From the NCBI RefSeq assembly GCF_017051705.1, contig NZ_JAFIDJ010000003.1, positions 62,001 through 126,000 on the forward strand: DNA of 64,000 nucleotides, given 5' to 3'. Source of the DNA: Algoriphagus lutimaris. Lineage in GTDB: Bacteria > Bacteroidota > Bacteroidia > Cytophagales > Cyclobacteriaceae. How positions within the stretch are numbered: position 1 is the stretch's first letter; the number at the start of each line of letters is the position of its first letter. Shown piece by piece: positions 54,135 to 63,980 of the stretch. The notes below the pieces were generated by a model. That model did no database searches. It saw nothing but the letters and a program-made list of their open reading frames with translations, and was not told where the DNA came from. The position numbers were made by a program, and so were the translations under genes.

Positions 54135-56663
54135 TTATTTATTATTTGAAACTCCAGTAGCTCCACCACCTTGGTTCATATCTCCATCTCCTCCACTTTT
54201 CAGGTCATCATTGTTAATGGATTTCTTTCTTCTTGGTCTTTGATCCATGCTCAACTTTCCAATTCTGTAGCTGAAGTTCACTTTAAAATTCATGTTTCGA
54301 AGAGCGGAAGAACTATTTTGCATTATAGTAGGGGTTGTCAGCTCATTTCTAATAATAAACTCTTTGGTAAGAAAGTTGTCCGCTCCGAAACCTATACTTC
54401 CTCTCTTTTCATTAAACTGCTTGTTCAAGCTCAAACCATAAACAGCAAATCCTCCAGAAAGTCCTTGTAACTGAACTCTTCTACCCCTTGCAAAAGAAAA
54501 TAATTGTATTTGCCAATCTTTAGGCAGTGAGTAGTTACCAAACAATCTTCCACTTACTACAAACCCTTCATTTTGTGCTGCTAAAACTGGATCTTCTAAT
54601 CCATTATCCAATATAGAATAGTAAAGATCAAAACCACCATTAAATGAAAGCTTACTTCCTATCGACACGTTAGCAAATATGTTTGTTCCGATTGCCTGTT
54701 CTCTACCTATATTTTCATAAGTGGTGAAAATCACACCATCATTTTGAATCGTTCTTACTGCTTGGATAGACCCAGTAGTATTTCTATAGAATCCAGAGAA
54801 GTTAATTACAGTGCTCTTAAAGAAAGTACTATATCCCATTTCATAGTTATCAGTCAATTCCGGATCTAAAACTGGATTACCTTGAGTAATTTGAAGTGGA
54901 TTAGAAGCATCAATATTAGGATTTAGAAATCTAAGAGAAGGCCTTGAAATTCTTCTATTATAAGCTGCTTTGATCAGATTACCGTTTTTCAATTTCCTGC
55001 TCGCGTTAATGCTTGGTACAAGAGTACCATAAGAAGGAATTTCAGCCGTAGTTTCAGTTTTAAAATCTGCATTAATCATTGTATACTCATATCTCAACCC
55101 AGCCTTCAAAGTATAATTCTTCAAAAAACTAAAAGTATAAGAAGAATAAGCTGCCGTTACATTTTGATCGTAATTAAAGGCATTAGTTAAGGACGGGTTT
55201 TCACTTTCTATAAAATCCCCATCTGAACCATCAGCTTGGAAGTAAGCAAAGTCAGAAACAGCTCTCCTTGTAATATTTTTTGCGCCATACTCTAAGATTT
55301 GATTACCGTCTTTCCCTAAAGGATTTACAAAATCAAGTTGAATTGTAAACTCTTCATTTTTACTAGGATTGTCATTTCTCAACCTTGAATTGATCGTTTC
55401 AAAATCATCTTCAAAAAGACTGTTAACAAAAGAATTTTCACGATTATCTCGACTGTAGAGAGTAAGAATACTGAATTCCTTTCCTTTTTTCTCATATGTT
55501 TTAGTGTAGTTGACACTAATATCCACAGAATTCGACTCGTCTATAACGTCTGTTTCTCTAAGAGCTTTAGAAAGTAATTGGTTCTCCAAATAGTTTTCAG
55601 TGAAAAAATTATTTTGATAATTCTTAGAATTTCTAATACCAAAGTTTATTGACCCTGTTAAGAAATTATATTTATCAATTTCGTAATCCACACCAAAATT
55701 ATATCTTCCAAAAATGTCAGTTCTTTTTGTATCTGCAGATTGAATTACTTTCGCTATTGAACTATTAGGATTTGTAATTAATTGTTCGTTTTCAAATCTT
55801 CCATTTATATTATAACCTGATCTACCAAACCCTCCAAGTGAAAAACCAAACTTCCCTTTTCTAGCAGAACCATTTAAACTTAAATTAGACCCCCTCATAC
55901 CAACTCCACTTCTCACGTTTAAGGTCAAACCCTGAAGATTATTCTTCATAGTAACAATATTAATTACTCCAGAAGTACCCTCAGCATCGAATCTTGCAGA
56001 TGGAGATGTTATGACTTCCACCGCTTTTATTTCTTCAGCAGGGATTTGTCTTAGAGCATCTGAGATACTACTAGCTGCAATTGCTGAAGGTCTATTATCA
56101 ATCAAAACGGTAATATTACTACTTCCTCTCATGGATACGTTTCCATCCAAATCAACTGAAAGCATTGGAACTCTTCTAAGTACATCTGTACCATCTCCCC
56201 CAGCCGTAGTTTTATCATTTTCTGCTTTATAGATGGTCCTATCTACTCGCTCTTCTATTAACTCTCGTTGACCTTGAACAGTCACTTCTTCCAAAGCTAC
56301 TCCTTCATCAGACATCAAAATATCTCCTAGATTCACATCTCCATTTGGAGAAGTAACCTGGATATTATCTACTGTTTGGGTTTCGAATCCCAAAAAGCTA
56401 ACTTTAAGAATATAGGATCCTGGCTTCATCCCTGTGATAAAGAATTTACCTTCATCATCAGCCACTCCACCGGCAATGTTCTCTTCTGTGCCAGCTTTGT
56501 AAAGAGCGGCGGTCGCATAAGGAACAGCCTCTCCAGTATTTTGATCTTTAGCTACTCCAATTATTCTTGCAGGAGTTTTTTTATCCCCATCGGTACTTTG
56601 GGCAAAAATCCCCACCGAAATAATGGTGCTAAAAACAAAGGTTAAGTAAAATAATTTCTTCAT
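54135..56663 (-). CDS. TonB-dependent receptor-type outer-membrane beta-barrel protein
   Basis: The 842-residue outer-membrane protein has a signal peptide (about 1-22, ending IFAQ). A CarboxypepD-regulatory-like domain follows (about 30-115, GVAKDQNTGEAVPYATAALYK). The plug-like region contains EEVTVQGQRELIEERVDRTIYK and PSARFDAEGTSGVINIVT, then a large barrel (about 250-800). The C-terminal tail is Asn/Gly-rich. The family (outer-membrane beta-barrel with CarboxypepD-like domain) is common in Bacteroidota; the ligand is unknown. No SusD partner is adjacent. It is divergent from the LytS/LytTR genes, which may control it. Confidence 0.88.
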   Translation of the reverse strand: MKKLFYLTFVFSTIISVGIFAQSTDGDKKTPARIIGVAKDQNTGEAVPYATAALYKAGTEENIAGGVADDEGKFFITGMKPGSYILKVSFLGFETQTVDNIQVTSPNGDVNLGDILMSDEGVALEEVTVQGQRELIEERVDRTIYKAENDKTTAGGDGTDVLRRVPMLSVDLDGNVSMRGSSNITVLIDNRPSAIAASSISDALRQIPAEEIKAVEVITSPSARFDAEGTSGVINIVTMKNNLQGLTLNVRSGVGMRGSNLSLNGSARKGKFGFSLGGFGRSGYNINGRFENEQLITNPNSSIAKVIQSADTKRTDIFGRYNFGVDYEIDKYNFLTGSINFGIRNSKNYQNNFFTENYLENQLLSKALRETDVIDESNSVDISVNYTKTYEKKGKEFSILTLYSRDNRENSFVNSLFEDDFETINSRLRNDNPSKNEEFTIQLDFVNPLGKDGNQILEYGAKNITRRAVSDFAYFQADGSDGDFIESENPSLTNAFNYDQNVTAAYSSYTFSFLKNYTLKAGLRYEYTMINADFKTETTAEIPSYGTLVPSINASRKLKNGNLIKAAYNRRISRPSLRFLNPNIDASNPLQITQGNPVLDPELTDNYEMGYSTFFKSTVINFSGFYRNTTGSIQAVRTIQNDGVIFTTYENIGREQAIGTNIFANVSIGSKLSFNGGFDLYYSILDNGLEDPVLAAQNEGFVVSGRLFGNYSLPKDWQIQLFSFARGRRVQLQGLSGGFAVYGLSLNKQFNEKRGSIGFGADNFLTKEFIIRNELTTPTIMQNSSSALRNMNFKVNFSYRIGKLSMDQRPRRKKSINNDDLKSGGDGDMNQGGGATGVSNNK

Positions 56664-56805
56664 GATAGTTGTTGCTGAGTTGCTTTACACAGTTATGTAC
56701 AACAAAACAACACCTATTGTTTTAAACTATACTGGTGTAATAGACCATTCCTTTAGTTTTATCGACTAAACAGGGAAACCACCGGATTAAACCCAAAAAT
56801 CAATC

Positions 56806-56821
56806 GATAAACGGGTTTATC
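56806..56821. promoter_or_regulatory. Inverted repeat between the receptor and lytS genes
   Basis: GATAAAC-GG-GTTTATC is a 16-bp inverted repeat in the 257-nt divergent intergenic region, 100 nt before the lytS start. It is a candidate regulator site; the binding protein is unknown. Confidence 0.45.
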
Positions 56822-56920
56822 TATTCAAATGGATGTTCTAGAGGTGTAATCCGTAGATTGGTAGATTTTATTTTAGGTGTTTAGGTACTTTTCCTTAGTT
56901 TCAGATCGAAATTCAAACAA

Positions 56921-58003
56921 ATGCCTCCATTTAGCTCAAAAAAGAATCTTTCATTTATCGTCCATATACTTGGTTGGTTGATGCTCTGTATCATTCTAAT
57001 CTTGCTATCTCCGCTTTCTTGGAGAATGGGAGATAACGAATTGCCAGATGCATTTTGGTATAAGCAGGTTTTTCTCATCATATTCCTTATAGGAGTTTTC
57101 TACTCCAATGTTTCCATTACCGTCCCAAGGATTCTCCTAAAAGGAAAAAACTACCAATACATCTTATTGGTGGTGGGAGGAGCTATCCTTTTTTACTTTT
57201 CCATTATTTATTTTGAGCAATTCATTAAGTATCCCCAAAAGATGCATGAATTCTTCAACCCAAATAAGCCCTATTCACCAAGAGGAAGATGGTTACCTGG
57301 AGATGTTTTCCAGATCCTATTATATATGGTATCTATAGGATTAAGTACTTCCTTGGCACTGGTACAAAAATGGCAGCGAGATGAAGTGGAACGTCAAGAT
57401 CTTGAAAAGCAGAAAATCAACACAGAGCTATCTTATTTAAAAGCGCAGATCAATCCACATTTCTTTTTCAATACCTTAAATAACATCTATTCACTCACCA
57501 ACCTGGATGTAAAAAAAGCGCAAGAGGCCTTATTAAAACTTTCTCGAATGATGCGGTATGTGCTGTATGAAAACCAAAAGGATGTAACGCTACTAAAAAA
57601 AGAAGTCAACTTTATTCAAGACTACATTGAGTTAATGAAGATGAGGCTTTCGAATAATGTCAAATTAAATCTGAAGATAGAAGAGCCCAAAGATGATCAA
57701 ATCATTGCTCCTATGCTATTGCTTCCATTTTTAGAAAACTCATTTAAGCATGGTATCAGCAGCCAGAAGGAATGTGAAATAACCATCCGCATGGAGGTTA
57801 TGGGTGACACTTTATTTTTTGAAACTCGAAATCAAATATTTCCAGTCCACTCAGATAGCCCTGAAGCTAAGGAAAATGGGATTGGGATGGTCAATACTCA
57901 GAGAAGGCTTGCATTATTATACCCCGAAAAACATCGGCTTAAATTTGGTAAAGATGAATCCAATAATGAGTATTGGGTAAATCTTACAATCAACCTTGCA
58001 TGA
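56921..58003 (+). CDS. LytS/YehU-type sensor histidine kinase
   Basis: The 360-residue membrane kinase has four membrane helices (about 12-32, 47-66, 77-97, 133-153). A short coiled coil leads to the His_kinase domain with QINPHFFFNTLNNIYSLT and phospho-acceptor His180. The C-terminal ATPase region shows LLPFLENSFKHG and GIGMVNTQRRL. There is no large sensor domain, so the signal is probably sensed in the membrane. Its stop overlaps the response-regulator start (ATGA), and they form an operon. Confidence 0.95.
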   Translation: MPPFSSKKNLSFIVHILGWLMLCIILILLSPLSWRMGDNELPDAFWYKQVFLIIFLIGVFYSNVSITVPRILLKGKNYQYILLVVGGAILFYFSIIYFEQFIKYPQKMHEFFNPNKPYSPRGRWLPGDVFQILLYMVSIGLSTSLALVQKWQRDEVERQDLEKQKINTELSYLKAQINPHFFFNTLNNIYSLTNLDVKKAQEALLKLSRMMRYVLYENQKDVTLLKKEVNFIQDYIELMKMRLSNNVKLNLKIEEPKDDQIIAPMLLLPFLENSFKHGISSQKECEITIRMEVMGDTLFFETRNQIFPVHSDSPEAKENGIGMVNTQRRLALLYPEKHRLKFGKDESNNEYWVNLTINLA

Positions 58004-58749
58004 AACTGAAATGTGTAGCGATAGATGACGAGCCATTAGCACTGGACTTGATCTGCAAGTTTATTGAGCAAACTTCTTTTCTACAATTAGAAGGCAGGTT
58101 TAGTAATGGCATCGAAGCTTTAGGTTTTATCAACCAAAACGAGGTTCAGTTGATATTTATGGACATCCAAATGCCTGATCTCTCTGGAATGGAACTTGCA
58201 AGGGTACTGGATGGAAAGAAGAATTCAGATAGGACAAGAATCATTTTTGCCACCGCTTATCATCAATTCGCCATTGAGGGCTATAAAGTGGAAGCTTTGG
58301 ATTATTTGTTAAAGCCATATAGCTATGAAGAATTTCTTAATGCAGCCACCAAGGCTTTTAGCTATTTTGAAAAATTAAACTCTGCAGCACCAATCAGCAG
58401 TAGTCCAGCTGAATCTCATGCTATTCCCGAATACATTTTTTTAAAAGTGGAGTATCAATTGGTGAAAGTGATATTAAAAGATATTGCCTTCGTAGAAGCA
58501 TACAAAGACTATGTCAAAGTTCATTTGATTTCCAAACCCAACCCTTTACTCTCTTTGACTAGTTTAAAAAGCATGGAAGAGTTACTCCCTTCATCTCACT
58601 TTATGCGAGTACACCGATCATTTATAGTTTCATTAGATCATATTGATTCTGTTTCAAAAAATGTAATTCAGATTGGAAAACACCACATAGCCGTGGGAGA
58701 TAATTACAAAGAAGCTTTCCTTGAGTTTCTAAGTAAATGGATGAATTAA
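58000..58749 (+). CDS. LytTR-family response regulator
   Basis: The 249-residue regulator has an N-terminal receiver domain (phospho-acceptor Asp55 in IFMDIQMPD, conserved Lys in LDYLLKPYS) and a C-terminal LytTR DNA-binding domain (about 145-245). The LytTR domain has IAFVEAYKDYVKVHL and FMRVHRSFIVSLDHID. The ATG at 58000 is preferred over one nine codons upstream inside lytS. It probably regulates the divergent outer-membrane receptor, by analogy with adjacent two-component pairs; this is inference. Confidence 0.95.
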   Translation: MKLKCVAIDDEPLALDLICKFIEQTSFLQLEGRFSNGIEALGFINQNEVQLIFMDIQMPDLSGMELARVLDGKKNSDRTRIIFATAYHQFAIEGYKVEALDYLLKPYSYEEFLNAATKAFSYFEKLNSAAPISSSPAESHAIPEYIFLKVEYQLVKVILKDIAFVEAYKDYVKVHLISKPNPLLSLTSLKSMEELLPSSHFMRVHRSFIVSLDHIDSVSKNVIQIGKHHIAVGDNYKEAFLEFLSKWMN

Positions 58750-58777
58750 AAAAGGGAGCATGACGCTCCCTTTTTAC
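58749..58777. terminator. Bidirectional terminator between lytTR and ffh
   Basis: An AAAAAGGGAGC/GCTCCCTTTTT stem with a five-base loop lies between the convergent genes. Confidence 0.9.
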
Positions 58778-58779
58778 TT

Positions 58780-60114
58780 TTATCTTTTGCCACCTGGCAT
58801 CAATCGGCTCATGGCTGCTTTAGCCCCGCCCATTTTATTCATCTGCTTCATCATCTTACGCATGTCGCTAAACTGCTTCATCAGATTATTGACTTCAGTA
58901 ATGGTTCTTCCTGATCCATTTGCAATGCGCTTTCTTCTACTTCCATCGATCAAATCAGGTTGTTGCCTTTCCAAAGGGGTCATACTTTTGATAATGGCTT
59001 CAATAGGTTTGAAAGAATCGTCATCAATATCCAAGCCCTTCATAGCCTTGCCCATACCAGGGATCATTCCCATCAAATCTTTAATATTACCCATTTTCTT
59101 CACCTGCTCCAGTTGAGAAAGGAAATCATCAAAGTTGAAACTGTTGGTTCGAATTTTAGAATTGATCCTTTTAGCCTCTTCCTCATCAAAGGATTGCTGA
59201 GCACGTTCTACCAAGGAGATTACATCTCCCATACCCAAAATACGTTGGGCCATTCTATCTGGATGGAATACGTCAATATTCTCCATCTTTTCACCTGTAG
59301 AGATGAATTTGATTGGTTTATTGACTACGTGACGAATAGAAATAGCTGCACCACCACGGGTGTCGCCATCTAATTTCGTCAACACTACTCCATTGAAATC
59401 TAATCGCTCGTCAAAAGTTTTTGCAGTATTTACAGCATCTTGACCAGTCATAGAGTCCACTACAAACAAGGTCTCTGAAGGATTGAGTGATTTTTTCAAC
59501 TCCTCAATTTCCTGCATCATTTGATCATCCACTGCCAAACGACCCGCTGTATCGACAATCACTGTTTTCTTCCCGGATTTCTTAGCATAGGCGATTGCAT
59601 TATTTGCAATTTCTAATGCATTTTTATTTTCAGGCTCGGCGTACACCTCAACCCCTACTTGCTCGCCGAGTACTTTCAACTGATCAATTGCAGCTGGTCT
59701 GTAAATATCACAAGCAACTAAAAGAACCTGCCGTCCTTGCTTCTTGAGTAAGCTGGCTAGTTTTCCTGAAAAAGTAGTTTTACCAGAACCCTGAAGACCA
59801 GAAATCAGTACCACGGATGGGTCTCCGGATAAGTTGATTTCCACTTTGGTGCCACCCATTAATTTGGTCAGCTCCTCCTGAGTGATTTTAACTAACAACT
59901 GACCTGGAGAAACTGAGATCAACACATCTCGACCTAGTGCCTCTTTTTTAATAGTATCAGTTACTTCCTTTGCTACTTTATAGTTAACGTCAGCATCAAT
60001 TAAGGCTCTTCTTATCTCCTTAACCGTAGTGGCTACGTTTATTTCTGTGATCGTACCAGTACCTTTCAGCGTTTTGAAAGCACGGTCTAATTTTAAACTT
60101 AAATTATCAAACAT
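58780..60114 (-). CDS. ffh: Signal recognition particle protein Ffh
   Basis: Ffh binds signal sequences and the 4.5S RNA and delivers ribosomes to FtsY. The 444-residue protein has the N domain, the G domain with GLQGSGKTTFSGKLA, VDTAGR and TKLDGDTRGGAA motifs, and a Met-rich M domain (about 300-444, ending with repeated MxxM). The ATG at 60114 gives the standard start MFDNLSLKLDRAF; the longer open frame to 60138 is rejected. Confidence 0.97.
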   Translation of the reverse strand: MFDNLSLKLDRAFKTLKGTGTITEINVATTVKEIRRALIDADVNYKVAKEVTDTIKKEALGRDVLISVSPGQLLVKITQEELTKLMGGTKVEINLSGDPSVVLISGLQGSGKTTFSGKLASLLKKQGRQVLLVACDIYRPAAIDQLKVLGEQVGVEVYAEPENKNALEIANNAIAYAKKSGKKTVIVDTAGRLAVDDQMMQEIEELKKSLNPSETLFVVDSMTGQDAVNTAKTFDERLDFNGVVLTKLDGDTRGGAAISIRHVVNKPIKFISTGEKMENIDVFHPDRMAQRILGMGDVISLVERAQQSFDEEEAKRINSKIRTNSFNFDDFLSQLEQVKKMGNIKDLMGMIPGMGKAMKGLDIDDDSFKPIEAIIKSMTPLERQQPDLIDGSRRKRIANGSGRTITEVNNLMKQFSDMRKMMKQMNKMGGAKAAMSRLMPGGKR

Positions 60115-60275
60115 TCCTATTGCGGCTATTTGTGGCAAAAGTAATGATTTTCATCAGGGATAGAAAGCATCATTTCATCTAATACTGCCTCCAAGCAAAT
60201 AATGTGATTAGGACTCTTTGCCTTTAAATTCCTAATTTGCGGCTGCATCTAAAAAATCCTAGAAATTTCTTTTTC

Positions 60276-62687
60276 ATGACCATAGATTTTAAGAAAGACA
60301 TTCTCCCTCACGTAGTGGGAATTGCCCTATTTTACGCCATAGTAGCCATCTATTTTTCCCCAGTGGTTTTTGAAAACCAGGTTATTTTTCAAGGTGATAT
60401 CTTGAAATGGGAAGGATCTGCAAAAGAAACGATGGATTTCAGAAAGGCGACCGGCGAAGAAGCTCTTTGGACTAACAGTATGTTTGGCGGGATGCCTGCC
60501 TACTTTATAAGCCTGGATTTCCCCGGAGACATCACCAACGCATTAGTCTCCATCCTTTCTTTGGGGTTACCTCACCCAGTCAATGGGTTGTTTTTTGGAA
60601 TGGTGGGAATGTACATTTTATTGTTAAGCTTTCGAGTCAGGCCAATATTTGCCATTTTAGGCAGTGTTGCCTTTGCCTTTAATACTTACAATTTACTCAG
60701 TTTAGCGGCAGGACATAACGCAAAAATATGGGCAGAATGTTTAATACCCCTCATTATTCTGGGTATTCATTTGGCTTTTGAAAAGAAGAGAATCCTGGGA
60801 GCATCCATTTTAGCTCTAGGGCTTCTCCTGCAATTCAAATTCAATCACGTACAAATCACTTACTACACCTTCCTGATGGCAGGAATATATGTTTTGGTAA
60901 GAGTCCTATTTGAATGGAAGAAAGAAGGTCTTATTCCAATGGCCAAAACAGTTGGAATATTAGCCATCGGTGCCATATTAGCCATTGGAGGTAATATTGG
61001 TAGACTGGCCACTGCCTTGGAGTACTCTACCTATTCCACAAGAGGCGAGGTAACTATTGAAACAAAAGAAGCTGGACTCGATAAAGAATATGCTTTCGGT
61101 TGGTCCAACGGAATTATGGAATCCTTCACCTTTTTGATACCTGATTTTTATGGAGGCGGATCCAATACTCCTTTACCCAAAAATTCAGCTTCAGAAAAAG
61201 TACTGAGACAACAAGGGTTAGACCCAGCGCAAATCAATGGTTTTGTTCAGGGAGCTCCCACTTATTGGGGTGACCAACCTTTTACAGGAGGTCCAATCTA
61301 TGGTGGAGTAATCCTGATCTTTTTAGCAGTTTTGGGGATCTGGGCAGCACCTAAGCAAACCCTCATCACATTTGGTGCAATTATTATCTTCTCTTTGATG
61401 CTTTCATGGGGCAAAAACTTGTCCTGGTTCAATTACTTGCTTTTTGACTACTTACCTGGATACAACAAGTTTCGAGCAGTCTCCATGGCTTTAGGCATGA
61501 CCTTGTTTGCCATTCCCGTTTTAGGAATGGTCTCTTTAGAAAAGCTTGTCAAAGAAGATAAATTGAAATCACTGTATATGGCAGGGGCCGTAACAGGAGG
61601 TCTAATTTTACTTTTTATTCTTGGAGCGGGAATGTTCCGCTTTGAGGGTTTGGCAGATCAGGGACTCCCTGATTGGTTACTCGGAGCTTTGAAAGATGAC
61701 AGAAAATCCATGCTGCAATCCAGTGCATTGAAGAGTCTTGGGTTCTTAGCAGCTGCCTTTGTCTTGATCTATTTTACGGTCAAAGGCAAAGTAAGTGATC
61801 TCATTCTAGGAGCAGGACTATTTATGCTGGTTCTATTTGACCTTTGGACCATCAATCGCCCTTATTTAAATTCGGACTCCTTTCAGCCAAATCCTACTAA
61901 TAGCTATTTTGCAGAAACTCCAGCCGAAACTGAAATCTTAAAGGATGATTCTTATTTCCGGGTTTTAGATTTGACAGAGGGAATACAATCTGCGGGTAAG
62001 GCAAGTTATAGATTCCACGCTATTGGAGGATATCATGGCGCCAAATTGAGACGTTTTCAGGATTTAATTGATTACAGACTTTCCGGTGAGCTCAATAACT
62101 TTGTAACCAAAGCTCAGGAAGGAGATTTTGATTTTTCTGGCATTCAATCATTTAATATGCTCAATACCAAATACATCATTGCTGGAAAAGCGGCCAATGC
62201 AGTATTTGAAAACCCAGAAGCAAATGGACCAGCATGGATTCCTTCCAGTATTAGAAGTGTAAATTCAAATTTGGAAGAGATCACAACTCTGGGAGAAATC
62301 AACACTAAAACTGAAGCAACCATTAACACTGATGAATTTGGCCAAGTTGATGCAGGAGCTGGCACCATTGAATTAATTTCCTATGCGCCAAACCATCTAA
62401 CATATACTGCAAATATGAGTCAGGGAGGCTTAGCTATATTTTCAGAAATCTACTATCCTGTAGGATGGACTGCGACAATCGATGGGCAAGAATCCGATAT
62501 TTTAAGAACTGATTATTTGTTAAGAGGGTTAACTATTCCTGCGGGTCAACATGAAATCGAATTTCATTTCGCCCCAAGCAGTTATACCAAAACCAAAACA
62601 CCAATGATCATCTTCCAATACCTGATCATTTTAGGATTAATTGGTGGTGTATACTTCACTATAAAAGAAGAAAATGGAAGAGCCTAA
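60276..62687 (+). CDS. YfhO-like large membrane protein
   Basis: The 803-residue polytopic membrane protein resembles YfhO-type or membrane-bound glycosyltransferase-like (GT-C) proteins. I count about 12 hydrophobic helices, beginning with residues 10-28 and ending with a C-terminal helix after residue 775. A soluble beta-rich domain lies at about 545-770 and includes IYYPVGWTATIDGQ and the LLRGLTIPAGQHEIEFHF end typical of YfhO. The likely role is cell-envelope glycosylation, inferred. A TTG at 60237 could extend the frame, but the ATG at 60276 fits. The next gene overlaps its 3' end by 14 nt. Confidence 0.82.
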   Translation: MTIDFKKDILPHVVGIALFYAIVAIYFSPVVFENQVIFQGDILKWEGSAKETMDFRKATGEEALWTNSMFGGMPAYFISLDFPGDITNALVSILSLGLPHPVNGLFFGMVGMYILLLSFRVRPIFAILGSVAFAFNTYNLLSLAAGHNAKIWAECLIPLIILGIHLAFEKKRILGASILALGLLLQFKFNHVQITYYTFLMAGIYVLVRVLFEWKKEGLIPMAKTVGILAIGAILAIGGNIGRLATALEYSTYSTRGEVTIETKEAGLDKEYAFGWSNGIMESFTFLIPDFYGGGSNTPLPKNSASEKVLRQQGLDPAQINGFVQGAPTYWGDQPFTGGPIYGGVILIFLAVLGIWAAPKQTLITFGAIIIFSLMLSWGKNLSWFNYLLFDYLPGYNKFRAVSMALGMTLFAIPVLGMVSLEKLVKEDKLKSLYMAGAVTGGLILLFILGAGMFRFEGLADQGLPDWLLGALKDDRKSMLQSSALKSLGFLAAAFVLIYFTVKGKVSDLILGAGLFMLVLFDLWTINRPYLNSDSFQPNPTNSYFAETPAETEILKDDSYFRVLDLTEGIQSAGKASYRFHAIGGYHGAKLRRFQDLIDYRLSGELNNFVTKAQEGDFDFSGIQSFNMLNTKYIIAGKAANAVFENPEANGPAWIPSSIRSVNSNLEEITTLGEINTKTEATINTDEFGQVDAGAGTIELISYAPNHLTYTANMSQGGLAIFSEIYYPVGWTATIDGQESDILRTDYLLRGLTIPAGQHEIEFHFAPSSYTKTKTPMIIFQYLIILGLIGGVYFTIKEENGRA

Positions 62688-63390
62688 AGACAAAATCATT
62701 AGTTACTACGACCAATTTTCCGAAAAACAGGAAAAAACAGGAATAAACTCCAGACATTTAAGTATCCTGGATAAAGTAATGGCTGCTGGTTTAAAAGAAC
62801 ACCATCGCGTACTTGAAGTGGGTTGTGGCATAGGTACGGTTAGTAGCTTGATTGCAGGTCAGGTGAAAAAAGGCGAAGTGTTGGCAGTGGATATCAGTCC
62901 CGAAAGTATAGATAAAGCCAAGGTGATTTGGAAGGATTTTGACAACTTGAAATTTGAAGTTTCTGACATGTCTGACTTTCACAAGGCAAAGCAGACATTT
63001 GACTTCTTCGTCTTCCCTGATGTATTGGAACACATTCCTGTGGATCAGCACCAACGTTTATTTCAAACTATTCAGGAACATTCCCATCAGGATTCTGTAA
63101 TATTTATCCACATCCCCGCACCAAGGTATTTGCAATGGATGATTCAAAACGAGCCTGAAAAACTACAGGTAATCGATCAGCCTTTGGATTCGGGAGACTT
63201 AATCAAAAGCATTACTTCCAGTGGTTTTTACCTTGAAAAAATGGAAACCTATTCCGTCTTTTTCGAAGAAAAAGATTACCAATATTTTGTCTTTAGATCG
63301 CAAAAACCTTTGGAACATTCCACTCCAAGAAACAAATGGAAAATTCTAATGGAAAGAATAAGTATCCGGTTAAGACATGGGATTAAATAA
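62674..63390 (+). CDS. Class I SAM-dependent methyltransferase
   Basis: The 238-residue cytosolic enzyme is of unknown substrate. The SAM motif I is VLEVGCGIGTVSSLIA (near residue 47), the acidic loop is VLAVDISPESIDKA, and motif II/III is FDFFVFPDVLEHIPVDQHQ. The fold matches Methyltransf_11/25. It overlaps the YfhO-like gene by 14 nt, so it may modify a product of the same pathway. It lies 7 nt before the isomerase gene. Confidence 0.88.
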   Translation: MEEPKDKIISYYDQFSEKQEKTGINSRHLSILDKVMAAGLKEHHRVLEVGCGIGTVSSLIAGQVKKGEVLAVDISPESIDKAKVIWKDFDNLKFEVSDMSDFHKAKQTFDFFVFPDVLEHIPVDQHQRLFQTIQEHSHQDSVIFIHIPAPRYLQWMIQNEPEKLQVIDQPLDSGDLIKSITSSGFYLEKMETYSVFFEEKDYQYFVFRSQKPLEHSTPRNKWKILMERISIRLRHGIK

Positions 63391-63397
63391 AGAAGAT

Positions 63398-63922
63398 ATG
63401 AAAATTAAAAACAATACAGTGGTTGGGCTTACTTACGAATTAAAGGTAAGTAAAACAGAGGATGAGATTGAATCAGCTCCTTTCTCGGTAGAGGTCAGGG
63501 ACACAGAAGATCCTTTTTACTTTCTTTTTGGTCAAAGTGGGCTTCCAAATAAGTTTGAAGAATTATTAGGAGGGCAATCCGAGGGTGAGGAATTTTCATT
63601 TACCCTTTCTGTGGAGGAAGCATATGGTGAAGCCGATGATGAATTAATCATCAACCTACCTAAATCCCAGTTTTCCGGGGAGCAGGGATTTAAAAAGGAA
63701 ATGCTTGAAGAAGGAAACTTTCTTCCATTAATGGATGAAAATGGATATCCTATGCAGGCAAAAATCTTAAAGGATTTAGGAGAGGATTTGCTACTGGACT
63801 TCAACCACCCTTTAGTCGGCTTTGATTTGCACTTTGATGGAAAAGTAATTGAAGTACGTGAAGCAACTAAAGAAGAGATAGAGCATGGACACATTCATGG
63901 AGAACATGGAACTGACCATTAG
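63398..63922 (+). CDS. SlyD-like FKBP-type peptidyl-prolyl isomerase
   Basis: The 174-residue protein has an FKBP domain interrupted by an IF chaperone flap. It shows NNTVVGLTYELKV at the start, GLPNKFEELLGGQSEGEE as the FKBP core, EEAYGEADDELII, and DFNHPLVGFDLHFDGKVIEV. The tail is acidic and His-rich (EHGHIHGEHGTDH), a possible nickel-binding tail as in SlyD. The ATG at 63398 is preferred over one seven codons upstream that overlaps the methyltransferase gene. A terminator follows. Confidence 0.93.
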   Translation: MKIKNNTVVGLTYELKVSKTEDEIESAPFSVEVRDTEDPFYFLFGQSGLPNKFEELLGGQSEGEEFSFTLSVEEAYGEADDELIINLPKSQFSGEQGFKKEMLEEGNFLPLMDENGYPMQAKILKDLGEDLLLDFNHPLVGFDLHFDGKVIEVREATKEEIEHGHIHGEHGTDH

Positions 63923-63947
63923 AATGATTCTTATTTTATTAAATATG

Positions 63948-63980
63948 AAGGGCATGAAAATTAATTCATGCCCTTTCTTT
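63948..63980 (+). terminator. Terminator after the SlyD-like gene
   Basis: An 11-bp stem AAGGGCATGAA/TTCATGCCCTT with a six-base loop is followed by T-rich sequence. Confidence 0.85.
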
